Positions 29,066 through 43,145 are shown, counted from the stretch's first letter. The stretch: 64,000 nt of DNA from Apostichopus japonicus (GCF_037975245.1 NC_092561.1:19403508-19467507); one strand, 5' to 3'. Notes: generated from the letters alone by a model not told the origin. Numbers and translations: made by a program.

Positions 29066-31069
29066 CTACGATAGTAAAAAATATATCGTACGGAGTCCTA
29101 AAGGAAACATTTGCATTGCGTGTTATAACGTCTGCGTTTTTCTTTGAACGTGCGCAGACAGTAACAGCGTACTGAAGCACACACTGTTGCTTAGTGATAC
29201 AACGTACAGAGACGAAGAGATTGGAGAGCAGAAATTTAAATAAGAAAAAACTGCGAAATTTTCAACGCAAAGAAGAAGATAAAGATGAAAATAGATGCCA
29301 TGGGTTGCAGCTTCATCCCTCTGTGTAATAGAGGGCGCTAGTAAACATTATTAGAAGCAAGATTGTCCTTGCGGATGCAAGAAATGCGGTGACTTTGGTA
29401 ACCGATTACCGGGAATGGTATCAAAATGTTTGCCGAGCATTGACAAAAATAAAGTTGGAAAGAGAGCAAAGTTAGCAAGCTCAGACGCCCTCCTAATGTT
29501 TTGCGATCCAAATGTTCGTTATTTAGCAAGTTTAGTTAATGATTTCCGATTCCATAATATTTGGTCAACTTTCAGACCTATCTTCATATTTCATCGTAAT
29601 TGAAAGTTAAATTTAGACCTGCCCACTTTTTTTTATTTTTGTTTGATTTTTTTTATCATAAATTAGAAAGGCACTTGAAGACTCAAGTTAGGGGAAGTAA
29701 TTGACACTGGACCAGACGGGGGGGGGGGGGGGGTGGGGGGGGGGGGGGGTAAGGTTCATAAGAACGGTACGGTAAGAACCTATATATTGACCTCAAAATG
29801 TACCATTTTACGACTCTGTTATTTTCTTGATCTATATCGAAAGGTATTGGAAATTGATCACTATCAAGTTAAAAATTGTTATTAAAATTGAATTCATATT
29901 ATATAAATGGTTTCTTTATTAATTTTTCAGTACTCTGACGTTTAAATCCGTGGGTAATTTCCCTCATTCACGTGTAAATCCCAACATTCCCCGCAGCAAG
30001 CGCCCGTTATTATAGGGTTATATCGTACTGTGCGTCAGTGAATCTTCAAAGCAAGTAAAACAGTTTGTTCACCAGGCATGCTAATACCAATTCCCACTAT
30101 TTTTTTTATCAACCTACTAATAATACATTATAAACTGCAAGAAATTCATTTTGATCAAGAAATTAAAATGGTTGAAATAATTTCTTGAGGTGGGGATGGG
30201 GGTGGTGGGGGGGGGGGGGGTAATCACAAACACCTCTTGTTGTAAGTTATATTAATCCCTGAGTATTCATGATACAGATTTCTGTTGTAACTGAAAGTTA
30301 AGCGAAATGTAAGTGGGTGGGTGGGCCAAATGGAAGTGGGGTTAGGTGGGTGGGATGGGGAGGAATGGGGAGCTAGTAGTGGTAGTAGGTGTATGCTAGG
30401 GACGAGAGGATGGTATGCAGTGTTCGACTTCTTACACGAAAACTGTCAATTGCTCGCAAGCTTATAGTCAATAAATAAATCGAAGTACAAATAAAGTATT
30501 ACAGCTAGAGATTGCGAACGTAGATTTTTTTCTTTCCAACTTGCATGCGCATATGACTTAAAGGTGTACTCCGGTGGTTGACGCTGTGACACCTATATAG
30601 AGAAGATAAACATATATTGCACGTTTTCATTTGAATCCTCCATTCCAATATCCTGTATCGAGCTCGATAAAGAGTTATTTGAATGTAAACTGGCTTTTTA
30701 CCAGATTAACAAGTCCTTATTTCCAGGAAGTAAGATCACAGTGGGTGGCCTGTGACGTCATCATGGTATATAATTTAACAAAAAGACATCCTCTCTCCTG
30801 TTAAAATATGTTAAATGCATGATTTTTTCAATAAAATGTTGTACACTTTGGATCGTTTCCTTGTAGTTTCCTTTAACAATTATTTCATCGCTATTAAAAC
30901 CTGTTTGTAAGAATATGATATAATCGTCTTTGGATAATTTATTTATAAATTATTTAAATACTTGTAATTTTTTTAAAGGGATAAATACAATTAAAGCTTA
31001 GTTGGATTTCGGTGACACCCTTCAATCGGATAATGAGAGTTTAATTCACTAAATTTCATCACAGATTTG

Positions 31070-31104
<35 letters not shown>

Positions 31105-32800
31105 CACACACGTCATTTCCATGTCATTGGACAAACACAATGCTTGGCGGATTTATTTTTTTTTTGAACTTAAGATGTCGAAACCTTTCAGCGATAATAT
31201 TTTAAGCGATCAACAAACAAAAACACCGTATATCCACTATCCATTTAAATTGTATATCGATAATCTTCTACTTCCTTAGTGTAATCTTTTGTATATCCGC
31301 ATACACGCCACGTCACATTCCAGCTCAATTATATATCTTAACAGTATAATACACCTAAGGGCAAGATAAATTAAAAATATGTTTAAGAAACGAAACCGAC
31401 AGATTTAGTACGCAAGTTAAAAAGAAAAAGCTCTTTTATCCCTTTATTGGACTAAATAGGGTAAAACCAGCTTTCTTACTAATTCGATAATGGGTGAGAG
31501 TTTGTTTGAAGATAAGAATTAAATAAAATCTATGTTAATATGGGACTTAACATATTAGTATGAAATATATAACCCCCAAGACAAGATGCAATGCTTTTCT
31601 TCAGATCCACTTTTTCTAAGCAGGGAAAAAAACGCATCCATAACAAAGATAGAGAAGTAAGGAAACCCTAAAGAATGCTGAATTTAGAGTATATTTTACT
31701 TTAAAATTAAGTATATAAATTTTCACACAGGATTTGGGTCCGGATAACAAACAAAAAACGGTCATTATAGTTAGAACAAATACGAGTATAGCAAGAAACC
31801 AAATTCTTTGTAATTAACCCTAACAAGCTATCCACAGGTTATTTCATATTTCCTATCAATGTCGAATATAAATAAACAATGCTTTGGCATACTTTATTGG
31901 TTAAATGTAAATTAGTCAAAATTAAGAGCATTATTACCAGAAGAAAAGTTTTACTGTCCTATAATAACAAGAAGAAGAATAAGTAGAAATAAAAAAAAAT
32001 AAAAAACTAGAGCATCTGTAAAATATTCAATAAATTAATAAGTTAAATAATTTGTTTTTAAAGAAAAAGCCAAGTAACGCAACAGCTATCTTTATACATA
32101 TATCATAGAGATTTTTAAATGTTAACATAACTCCCCTCCCCCTCCCCCCGCCCGTCTACCCCTCTCAAAGTGATCTTGCCTATTGTTTTGGAGGAGCCTG
32201 AGATAGTATGGTACACTGTAGAATTCGCCGGTGCCTACCCCACCCCCCCTCCCTCAAGAGGGGAATATCATCTTGTCGACGTGAGAGAGTCATAGTGCGG
32301 CTAGCAGGAGAAATTTCGTGTGAACAATACGCTGCAGTTTTCTAACTTAAAACATAGCAGGTATATATATTAATTGTTATATAAATAGTTTTGTTCTAAA
32401 ATATACAATCTCGTCTAAATCTATAAGAGAAAATAGCATAAAATAAAATAATGGATTTTCTTATAAAGGATCGCATTGTGAATTCTAGTCCTTGAATGAC
32501 TCGACGTCGGTTTGAAACCTACTCCCTGGTGTCCAGGTCACCCACCATATGAAAAAAAAAATGTTACCACCGTTTGTATCTACATAACAAAATGATTTCT
32601 CTCTCAATTCTTGAAAACAAAATTGGGCAATTTTTCTTTTACCCAACAATACGTACGTTATATATATCGAAGCAAATTTGAGTAAAGCCCCCTCCCCGCC
32701 CCCCCCCAACAAGTCAACTTCTGAGTAACGATCATTGATCAGAAACCCCGACTCTGTGACTCTTACTTTTAAAGGAATGGTTGCAGGGATCTATATATAA
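29066..32800. other. intergenic, low-complexity; nothing coding
   Basis: No supportable gene. Poly-G tracts at 29719-29749 and about 30190-30222, and GT-rich sequence to 30410. A TTAAAGG followed by GTGTACTCCGGTGGTTG at about 30559 could be the end of another TTAA-type element; its other end was not found. Confidence 0.45.

Positions 32801-32804
<4 letters not shown>

Positions 32805-32873
<69 letters not shown>
32805..32873. repeat. (TA)n microsatellite
   Basis: Near-pure TA run of about 70 bp; a second run is at 33101-33137. Confidence 0.9.
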
Positions 32874-32876
<3 letters not shown>

Positions 32877-33100
32877 GTGTATAAAATGTTCCAAGTAGAA
32901 CACGACAGAGTGCTCAATTCCGCGTTATGAAGAAGAGCGTAATGTAAATTTTGAATTTTGCAGCCAAACCTCTACTCAGAGTTTCATGCTTACTAGCAAT
33001 CGTCAGGAGGTGTACTAAAAAGCTATCTCTCTTTCATCTTAGTCTTAACTTTATTTTGGGGGTGTTTTGGTTGGTGTCTGCAGCTTGCGAGGATTTCAGA

Positions 33101-33136
<36 letters not shown>

Positions 33137-33140
<4 letters not shown>

Positions 33141-33215
33141 TTTCCAACTCATTGCGCTTCATTTCCAACTCATTACGTTTCATTTCCAACTCATTACGTT
33201 TTCAATTACATATAT
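33137..33215 (+). repeat. three tandem SINE-B tail fragments
   Basis: ATTTCCAACTCATTACG occurs three times in about 75 bp next to a (TA)n run. The same motif is the 3' tail of the SINE at 33445-33560 and of the foldback at 52076-52236. Confidence 0.65.
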
Positions 33216-33444
33216 TTGCCGTTAACCTCCATTTCATTAACAAAATTTCTGTTCGAAGTATATCTTTCGAGAACCGGCTTAAGGAATCACAAATGACTTC
33301 GAGTTGGTTAGAATCATGTTTGATCCCTAGAGTAAGGCAAATATGTCACCAAAACAGAACTAGTATTGTTCGATACAGGTGACAAACGCCTACAGTGGAA
33401 ATACGACCTTCCTTACCGGTTTCGAACCTCTGGACATACAATCA

Positions 33445-33557
33445 GCGTCCATAGCATAGTGGTTAGGGTGTGTGCATATAAACAGGCCCGGGTTCAAATC
33501 CCGGTGGAGGCTGGAAGTTTTTTTACTATTCTGGATTTTCCAACTAATTACGTTGTC

Positions 33558-33560
<3 letters not shown>
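33445..33560 (+). mobile_element. tRNA-derived SINE, family B
   Basis: A box CATAGTGGTTAGGGTG and B box GGGTTCAAATCCCGG, at tRNA-like spacing. They are followed by a short body GGAGGCTGGAAGTTTTTTT and the tail GATTTTCCAACTAATTACG, then a (TA)n tract at 33563-33647. Related to 52076-52236. Confidence 0.75.
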
Positions 33561-33562
<2 letters not shown>

Positions 33563-33594
<32 letters not shown>

Positions 33595-33610
33595 TATATA
33601 TATATAGATA

Positions 33611-33647
<37 letters not shown>
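33563..33647. repeat. (TA)n tract after SINE B
   Basis: TA repeats with a few GATATA interruptions, directly continuous with the SINE tail. Confidence 0.85.
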
Positions 33648-33649
<2 letters not shown>

Positions 33650-33684
33650 TGGTACTTTTGTTTACTTCAACGCATGATAGCTGG

Positions 33685-33737
33685 GACTTAGGTTTACCTC
33701 GGGGATAGGTTTACCTGACACCAGGTAAACCTAAGTC
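33685..33737. repeat. 53-bp palindrome GACTTAGGTTTACCT
   Basis: GACTTAGGTTTACCT at the left is exactly inverted at the right (AGGTAAACCTAAGTC), with another TAGGTTTACCTG between. The same terminal motif bounds 51786-51951. Confidence 0.7.
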
Positions 33738-34099
33738 TAGGGTCTTCTTGTTCAATCAATTTCACTTCCTTTGAGGAATGATTATTTCGAGTTAAGAGAA
33801 AACCTCATAAACTTTTCAATTCCGAAGTTACAAAAAAAAAATCGTTCATTTAAAGGGTAAAATTTCCCCTCAAAAGTGGAGGTAATTCCGAAGGGTATAT
33901 AACAGAATTACGAACATGGTATATATGTTGATCCCAACTTTACACCTCGATTTTGACCAAATGCGGCTATATATAGTTCCGAAACTTACAGGTTCCTCTA
34001 ATTACACTGACATCTTCGTAATTGTACTTTTTCTTCCATTAATTTGGGATATTTAAGAAAATAAGAGTTTCTATTTTAACTGGCAAATTTACACGTAAC

Positions 34100-34307
34100 G
34101 AAACAACGCCCCCACACATAAGCAGTTCTTTCTGTGTTCGGTGGCAGGGCAGTCGATCGGATCGTATCGTTGCTATCCCAATAGCCTACATTCAACGTTA
34201 CTTTATGTGGGCCTAGCCATGTAGTCTACAAAGGAAAGTGCCGCAGGTTACCGTAAACGTTGCCCATTTGAAGTTGGCTTTTGGAACTTTGGTGGAGTAT
34301 ATGCATT
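34100..34307 (+). promoter_or_regulatory. possible plus-strand promoter / untranslated first exon
   Basis: A locally CpG-richer segment ends at a GTAAGTAAAT donor-like site (GT 34308-34309; the base before it is T, so not ideal). It marks the left edge of the CpG-poor tract. No downstream coding exon was recognised. Confidence 0.25.
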
Positions 34308-34613
34308 GTAAGTAAATTCCTTAAAAGTGTTCCGTATATATTTATAACATTTAGAGTAAATACCTTCATGCTGAACACAAATAAATTAAGACCATGGTTA
34401 GAGTTAGAGTAGACTAGCCTAGGCCTAACGTTAGCCCTAAATTGGAGCTATCAGTATTACTGGCTATGGTAAATCACAGCTGCCTGCTACTGCCTTTGCT
34501 GATACTCGGAATATAAATGTGATACATACTGTAAATTAAAGTATATACTTGTAACAGACTGGTCAACCTACACATTTTGCAGCCTGGTGATCTTCCAGAT
34601 CTTTTAAAGTAAA

Positions 34614-35030
34614 GGCTTAATAATTGACGCACCTCCAAATATTACTAGGCCTAGGCCTACTAGCCTAGTACTACTATTACTATATACTAGCCTACTACTA
34701 CTGTAGCTAGTACTAGCAACTATACAGCAGGCAACCATAACTTTTTGCAGCCAAGCAGAGTTAAATATTTCATGAGTTTGAATCCATTTCAGGTATATGC
34801 TGATCAAATTATTTTTGTGCATGTTTTGGGGCATTTGGAAATCTTACTCCCTAAAAATAACCAAAATTACCTCAATATAATACCACTAATCTCTGGGACC
34901 TGACCTTTCTGAAGTTAGAGGCTCAGAGCATAGCAAACAGCATCCAAAGATAATGGATGTTTACTTAGGCCTTCACTACAGTAAGCTCATCGACAGATGT
35001 GTCAATTTAGGGGTATGAAAGAACTTGCAT
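34614..35030. repeat. partial copy of the GGCTTNATAATTGACGCAC element
   Basis: GGCTTAATAATTGACGCACC (34614) and a block of about 75 bp (34953-35026, including GTGTCAATTTAGGGGTATGA) both match 50708-50840 in the same orientation. A CTA/TAG-rich low-complexity segment lies between them. Confidence 0.6.
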
Positions 35031-36245
35031 TCGTGCGATGCAATTTTGAACCATTTCACGAAATATAAATCTTTGGGTATGTCTCAATCTCTCTGACATA
35101 AAATGAGGCAGTCAGAAAGTCACAACTCCACAAAAACAGATACACAAGCAAACGGAACACTACAGTAAAAGAAAGGGCCTGACAGTGACAGATTCCATAA
35201 ACGAGTTACAAAAGTAAAAAATGTGAAAACGTTTGCCGTCTCAGTACAATATTCATCCCCACAATATTCTCTTTATGTGTTAGTGTGCATCACTTAGCCC
35301 TGTGCGTACAGTAGTAGTGGTGTGTCATTGGTTCTGATTCAGAGAACTAAGTCACACAGGGCCTCAGTGTAGCAGTGTACAACAATTTTTTGTACTGTAA
35401 CATGAGTTTTTTCCCCTGCACCTATGGGATGAATCATGGCTGAAGGTAAACAATTGAGTATTCATTTTAGAATAACAACGCAATCATGGCTAAGTAATTT
35501 AGGCATTTTGATATTAACGTTATGATGTGGGTAGTGTTAATAGTGCTGAAGTAATAGCTTGATCAAAAGTATTCCTCAAAGTCCCACAATGCCTTCACAG
35601 GGTGACCTACTGTACAGTCACTTGAGCACTTAGGAGTTTTTGCAAAAAGAGCAAATTCCTTGTCCAAAATTGCTAGGTTTGATCCAGTTTTACAGAGTCC
35701 CATAACAAAAAAACACAGTCTGTGATATATCAATGGAAAAGTGTAAAGATTCAATGTAACATATTTGAAAGGATTAGAGTATGTTGAAAAACCACCAGCT
35801 ATGCATTTTAAGGAAATAAACAGCACCTCATTGAACCTTGCATTGTGTTCACACTAATGAGTTATGAAATTGTTATCAGTGTCTTCATCATTAAAAGCTA
35901 TTAATTAGGTTGATCAATGGTCTCACATATTAGTGCAATCACAGAGGTTAAATTTCAATCAGGTTATAATGCCAAGGGAATCCAGACCTACTTCATAAAA
36001 AAAAAATAAAAAAAATCATGGCTCCTATAAAAATCATTCATGATAAAAACCAGCATACATACAGTATGTGCAACTAAAGTAGTTTCATATTGGGTATCAT
36101 GTCCAAATAAAAGCTCTTGATTGTATTCAGTTTTCATACTTTTAAAAATGACCATCTGTGTGCAGTAATTTGGTGTTAGTAAGTAACATGAAAATGCACA
36201 AGACTAATGTTCAACAGGCACTAGATATAGTTCTCATGTCCATAG
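35031..36245. other. CpG-poor tract, nothing recognised
   Basis: No coding exon supportable on either strand. Confidence 0.45.
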
Positions 36246-36252
36246 CACAAAC

Positions 36253-36280
36253 CAGGGAGTTGTTCCATTACAACTCCCTG
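36253..36280. mobile_element. 28-bp palindromic micro-insertion (CAGGGAG type)
   Basis: CAGGGAGTTGTTCC and ATTACAACTCCCTG form a near-perfect palindrome. The flanks CACAAAC and CACGAAC (36246-36252, 36281-36287) match at 6 of 7 bases. Confidence 0.7.
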
Positions 36281-36300
36281 CACGAACAGGCTATTATGAT

Positions 36301-36333
36301 CAGAGTTGTTATGGAACAAATAATACTCCCTTG
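36301..36333. mobile_element. 33-bp micro-insertion, diverged CAGGGAG type
   Basis: CAGAGTTGTTATGGAACAA followed by ATAATACTCCCTTG. Flanked by direct TATGAT repeats (36295-36300, 36334-36339). It lies 20 bp from the previous element. Confidence 0.55.
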
Positions 36334-36339
36334 TATGAT

Positions 36340-38865
36340 GTTAGAACTGTACTGTGTGACAAAACACTTAAATGCATACATGTGGTAACATGTTGCTATG
36401 ATCCGATACTAGCTGGTTGGGTGTATAAATAGATCACCATTATGCAAACTGCACTGCACATGGTTTCCATTATGTAATAAGTTTCATTTTATGAATTTGT
36501 CAATCTGACATGTATGCTACTGTATATGTGTAGGCTGCATGTACAACTTATTGTATCTTAATAATATACAGCAAAAAACTATTGAGAACTGTGATAAACA
36601 GCATTTTCAAAGTGACAGTTGGGGATCTAAAAAAACCACTGAAAGCCTTCTGTAGCGATATAACATGATACTAAACATTATATATCTCTGCAAGCTAGTG
36701 TACCCTGCTTTGAGATGCATGGTTTAAATAAGGTTTTCACAAGTTTGCCCTGTTGACCCAACCACTGGCCTAGACATACCAATAAATAGATCTATCCATG
36801 CTTCAAATTGAGTTTTCACAATTTGACCATTTTTACCTAAATTACCTTTGACCTTCACCAAAAACAATAGGCTTCTTGTACTTGTGATGCATCTATGTAT
36901 ACATACCAACTATGACCAACTATGAGATCTGTCCAATAAAGCTTACTGTCATGAGAAACTGTGTTTACAAGCTAGGATCACAAACACAGTACTCCTACCA
37001 ATGCACACGCACACATATGCCATCGTGAGTGGAAAGTTTCAACATCATTGAAACCATACATTAAAAATGAACTCAGTCATAATGCCAAAGTCTGTGTACA
37101 CGAGTAGTCCTGAGCTTAAACCCCAAATGATACGTTGAGGGACTAAATGTACCGGTATACATAGTCTAGGGTGCATGCAATTTTTTAGTAAATGAACTGC
37201 ATGCGGGATGAGGCATTGAACCATGCATGAATACTCAGTCAATCTCTTGAAGTAATTGCATGCTAAATTCCTGGGTATAACTTACATACCAAATAATAGA
37301 TCAATATTCAAACTTAGTAGTGTGGCATTTTTCTCAATTGTTGCATATGCGGTTTCCATGAAAAAAGTGATAGCTAAATTAACTAAACTGACATGAATAT
37401 TGGACAACATGTACACTAAGTATATATTGACATCAAATAGGGAACTGCACTGTCAAGACTTCCACTTGCAATTTATGAAACAATTATCTGGACTTATTTA
37501 TGTTCATTCTCTTGTCAGAAAAGATGGCTTAAATTTGGCACAATTTGAGGAATGCATGAATGCAGAATGAGAACACCACAGCAGATATGCTCCACTTTAT
37601 TGCAAGAAGTACAGGGCTGCAATTTCAAGGTCGACACAGGATATCAAAATACTGTAACTTTGAGCTGCTGGTTCATGCTGACCATGGGATGCAGAGAGAA
37701 ATGGCTTATATGGAAATAAGGAGCTCCCACAAGCATATATTGCAAACATCCCTGTTGTCTTTAATATTCAGTAAGTATTGACTGTGAGATATATTTTAAA
37801 TCCCTATGACCTGAAGTTAGTTTTCTAAAGTCTTCCCTTTAATATCCTCTACGTCTGATCAACACACACTATACATAATATAAATTTACTGTACTAAGTT
37901 TCAACACGAACAAAGGTGATGAAAATTTGCTGTGATGAAAGGTGATGAAAATTTGATGAAAAGGTGATGAAAATTTTCAAAAACTGTAAACGATCTAAGG
38001 CAACGGCTAACAAAGTAATGTAAGAAAGACTTTCCACTTCCCACCAAGTCCACTGCCAAACCTTTTGTTTTACTTTGCTACTTCCACCATCATAGAATGT
38101 TATCAGAATTGAAATGACTTTATGTGTAGTCTTTGAAAACCAAATGTACTGTAAATCTGCCATCTGGCAGGCTGGAATGAATTGTAGGTAGGATTGTGAA
38201 GCAAAGACTTGAGGTGTTAACACACCATCACATTTTAACCTTGATTATGATGTGTTTATTTGTACCTTTTGCAACAATGTCAATATCAAAATGTGAGGCT
38301 TTAAAAAAATATTTACATGGAATGTACTTCAGTGAAACTTTGACATATGATTGAAATGTTGTTTTGGTTCGTTGTAGGTTAACGAGAGCTGATGGAATTT
38401 CTCCACAAGAGAAGGAAGTACTGTCATCAATAAAATCTGCAGACAGAAGAATATTTTTACTGAAGATCAAAATTTTCAGTGAAAGGAAAGGCTTTCGATT
38501 AAAATTGGACAAACAACTTCTGTAGATACAATGAGGACTAGATTTATATGTCATTGCTTGGAGCCAGGTACGGTGCATTCTATGAGTTTGAATTTTTCTT
38601 TTTAGTTTCTGGACAGGTATATGACATGCAGCATACAAATTAAAATTTGTTAATGAATTTTCTTCCTTCACAGCATCATAAAATTCATTATTAATAATCC
38701 ATTTATACAAATTCTTATGTTGCTGTATTTGAGAATAATTTTCGTTAGTAAAACAAAGATTTTAATCATATTCATTGCATTAACTATTATTCATGTAACT
38801 CCCTTACTTCACTGTATCAAATAAAACATTGTTTCACCAATCCATTATTCCAGTTGTTACACTGC
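36340..38865. other. CpG-poor tract, nothing recognised
   Basis: A 160-codon open frame on the minus strand (38710-38228) shows no recognisable domain and I do not call it a gene. A short GATGAAAATTT repeat is at 37917-37978. Confidence 0.4.
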
Positions 38866-40210
38866 TGGGAGGGGAGACACCAAGGTCTTTTAATACTTCA
38901 GTTACCCAATTAATGCTAACTAGATGCTCAATAATGCTTCCCACAATGGGGATGTTGGGTCTAGCAAACCTTAAGTCTAGTGGACCCTCAATGTAATGGG
39001 CATCCTCCCCCCCCCCCCCCCATGTTGGTACTGCATGTGGTATACTTTTGTTAGTGAAACTAAGAGTTTCATCCTAGTCATTACATTGAGGGATGCTCTT
39101 TACTAAACTCCTTTACTTCACTGCAGCATATTGGTAATCAACTATTCTAGTTGTAATGTTGCTAGTACTGTATTTGAGAATCCTTTTGCTAGTGAAACGA
39201 AGAGTTTAATGCTATCCATTACATTTAGGAGTACTCTCTAAGTGTCTACCTTCACAACATCATATGATAAATTATTAACAATCCATTATCTCTTTATATT
39301 TATGGCAGAGCTGTAGTCGAGTCCAATTAGCCAGAGCCCGATCCAAGTCCGAGTCCATCTTGTCTGAGCCAAATACAAGACCCCTCAAGTCCGAGCGGAC
39401 TCCAGACACCAAAGATCACCTTTGGTAAAAATTCTTGAACTGTTATGATAATTATATGCACCCAGGAGGAAATTTACCTCATGCTATAATTTTTTCGGAC
39501 CAGATAAGTGACAGCAAGCTCTTCCTGGTTCATAAATGTTATAAAACTACTGGGAGGGGAGACACCAAGGTCCTTCAATACTTCAGTTACCCAATAAATG
39601 CTAACTAGACGCTCAATAATGCTTCCCACAATGGGGGTGTTGGGTCTAGCAAGTCTAGTGGACCCTCGATATAATGGGCATCCCTCTTGTTGGTACTGCA
39701 TGTGGTATCCTTTTGTTAGTGAAACTAAGAGTTTTATCCTAGTCATTACATTGAGGGATGCTCTTTATTAAACTCTCTTTTCTCACTGCATCGTATTGGT
39801 GATCCATTATTTTAGCAGTAATGTTGCTAGTACTGTATTTGAGAATCCTTTTGTTAGTGAAACGAAGAGTTTAATGCTATCCATTACATTTAGGAGTTAA
39901 CTTTCTAAGTCTCTACCTTCTCAACATCATATAATAAATTATTAACAATCCATTATCTTTTTATATTTATGGCAGAGCTGTAGTCGAGTCCAATTAGCCA
40001 GAGTCTGAGCCAAGTCCGAGCCCACTTGGTATGAGCCAAATCCAAGACCCTTCAAGTCCGAGCCGACTCCAGATATTCAAATATGATCACCTTTGGTAAA
40101 AATTCTTGAACTGTTATGATAATTATGCACCCAGGAGGAAATTTACCTCATGCTATAATTTTTTCGGACCAGATAAGTGGCAGCAAGCTTTTCCTGGTTC
40201 ATAAATGTTC
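38866..40210. repeat. direct tandem duplication, two units of about 670 bp
   Basis: Unit 1 (38866-39540) and unit 2 (39551-40210) share TGGGAGGGGAGACACCAAGG, AATAATGCTTCCCACAATGG, GTAGTCGAGTCCAATTAGCC and TTTTTTCGGACCAGATAAGT in the same order. The offset shrinks from 685 to about 668 bp because of small indels. Parts also echo upstream at 38670-38860, so an older repeat layer is present. Confidence 0.85.
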
Positions 40211-43145
40211 AGCCCAGGCGCTCAAGTTTCAAACCATGCAGGGAGAGGCAAAATCATATTCAAACCACGACCACCGCCAGGTTAGAACGTGCTTGTGAGA
40301 ACCTTGCTCTACTAAAAGTGAAATTCTAGTTACATTTAGGATTGCTCATTAAGATTTTCAAATCATCATCATTGTCATGGTTGCTACTTTTTCTGATGTC
40401 ATCATCATTTGTGAATTATTGTTATTGTTGCCATGTTACATTTGCCAGTATCAATTTTGCTCATTGTTCTCTCAAAATTGCAGAGTAGAGGGAAGAAATG
40501 TTAGCTAATAGTTATTATACCATATGTTCTTGGTCTCTAAATTGTTTATGCTGAGGTCAGTATGAACAGAAGTGTTTATAATAGTTTTCCTTTCTGTTAA
40601 AGTATTTTCTGAATCATTTCATTAATTTTATATTTATACTGGAATTTTCAGTAGGTGTTGGCTTCATTGAGGGTCAAAGGCTACTCAAGGTCAGTAGAGT
40701 AACATAGAGCATCTAACTCAACAAGGAAAAGTTGGTAGTCATATGTAGTGCATATAGGTTTCTGACATTGAGTACTATTCTATAAACAGTATAGCAGAAG
40801 CCCATGTGAGATAACTACTGTAGATATCTGAAACTGAAAGCCATGTTAACATGATAGTTCAATATTGGAATGATGAATGGAAGTTTGTATGCAGGTGTAT
40901 CATGTGCTGAGTGCTCTTAGCCAAGTCAAAGGTTATTTGAGGCCAATATAGGTAAAATCTGAAAACCTTCATGATCCCATACTATCTAGTATCTGACTAG
41001 TAGCTGCTTTAATAGCTGAATCTTAGGGCAATTAATATATTTATCAGAACAAGTAATGTACCTCAAAAGACTTCTTAAGCTCTTTTGAGCCCCATTCAAT
41101 ATTTCAGTGTATTAACTTCATCATTCTTTTAACAAATTTACTCCAAATTGCTAGTTTCATGCTCTGGCAATGAACCATTGTCATATCATGTTGCATGAGT
41201 GCTGTAACTGGTTTACAAGCTTGCAAAAGTCTTAAAAGGAGGATAGGGTGTTGGGATAAATAGTTCAAAATAATATTAACAAAATTGTACCATATTTTGC
41301 TTTTCTTTTTTCCCATATGTTGCCACTGCTTGAATAAGACTAGTTGATAGGACTTTTTGTGAGCTCCACCTTTGACAACAAGGTACAGTAGACTTCAACT
41401 ACATCTTGTTGGCAACATCCTAGGAAAGTTTCAATAAGCACAGATGTTTCTATAAATGAGGAATCTGATGAACATTCCAATACTGCAAGTCTTTATTGGA
41501 CATTTCAGCAGGAGGCAACCAATTCTGCTATCGTTACATACTGTAGGTCCTTCATAAAATGCCACTTAAAGAACTGTATTACTTCCTTGGGAAGGTGAAT
41601 TTTATTGTCAAATACAACATCTGTCAAATATTTAGTTTCCCAACCTGTCCAACACCCCCCCCACCCCTCCATTTATCCCGAGTAGTTTACAGAAACTGGG
41701 ACAGAACATTTTTTGTGGGAAACAAGGTTAAATAATGTTGTTTGAGGTATTGAGCATTTATCTATATGTCCCTTTCGAATCTAGATAGGAGGAAGTAGCA
41801 AACAATGCAAGGAAAACATGAAGTGCAAGTGGATGCTTTAATTGCTTTTACCCAAAACATTGCTATATTCATTGATAAATATAATCCACTTCATATTCAG
41901 TACTGTTATACAACATGCAAAAGAGTTATGATATTGATGTACTTTCTGAATTTAGACCATTGCAGGTGAACAAGTTTAACATTGGTTTTTAATTTGAATG
42001 TATGTAGAAAACACCGGTTACATAATGAACCTCAGATACAATGTCGTGCAAATGCATATTACTGCTAGGAGCTGTTTAACAAACAGTGAAAGAAAAATTT
42101 ATTACTTGACTATCAAAAGATTCGCAGAACTCCACTCCTTCAACAATATTTACAGTGGTGCAGACTTCAAAGCAGTGCAAGGGCAACAACTGCCTATCTC
42201 TTTAAGAAATTTCCAAGTGCTTTCATTTCTAGCATTTGCATATGTTCAAAAGAAAAATGACAAATTAAACGATGTGGTCTTTTCAACATGTTACCACATC
42301 TCCCCCCCCCCCTCTCCCCCATCAAAAAAGTATTGCATGTACAGCAGTAACCCTTTTTGTACATGTGCAATATATGGGGCAGAGCCTTATTCATGACTTG
42401 ACCAAGCCCTTTATCCATTTGAATAGCACAAGTTATGTCAGTGGTATTCACATCAATGCCTCATAGAAAATGTGCCTCATGGTGAATTTTCTAGCTGATA
42501 GCATGAATGTGAATGAGCTGAAGTTGTTGAAGTTGCTTTGTTCATATATTTCTGAAAGTAACATGAAATTTCATATTGATTTTTAATGAAAATATTTGCA
42601 TTTATCAGTAATAAACAGAAAGAAGACATAATGATTTCTGCTAAAGTGTCGTTATCTCTGCCTCTTATGTTAAAATTGTGTTCATTGGTTGGTCCTTGTA
42701 CTTCGAACATATTGCTCCCTAACTCAGCAAACCCATATTCGATCTGAAGATGCTAATTCAGACAGCCTACTGTTCTAGCAAGTTCTCGACCAAATATATT
42801 GATGAATTTGCATCTGGATGAATTTGCACTAGATGAATTTGAATCATGCCAACTATGTAAGGAGCCATTTCTTTAAACCTTGCAAGACTGTGCAAAAAAT
42901 ATATCATTCATTGGTCTGCATGGTATCAAATCTCCATGATGACCACTCATGGACGACCCTTCGACCGCGGACCGGCAGTAGGCTATAGTTGCTGAAAAAC
43001 CTGACGTGACAGCGCATAGGCCGAGATATGTCATGATATTTCAAAGCAACTTACCAGATTGTCTTTTTTCTTCTATTTCTCTAAACTATTTGATGACCAT
43101 ATCAAGACATGGGGATCTCAAAATAAAGGATGCTGTGAAACTTTA
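40211..43145. other. CpG-poor tract, nothing recognised
   Basis: No supportable coding exon or repeat. A C-rich run lies at 42302-42312. Confidence 0.45.

Noticed and set aside
37917-37978. GATGAAAATTT repeats as a CRISPR-like array
   Set aside because: Short, overlapping, without unique spacers, and the DNA is eukaryotic.
38228-38710. 160-codon minus-strand open frame
   Set aside because: No recognisable domain or splice context, and its ATG context and composition do not differ from the surrounding CpG-poor DNA.
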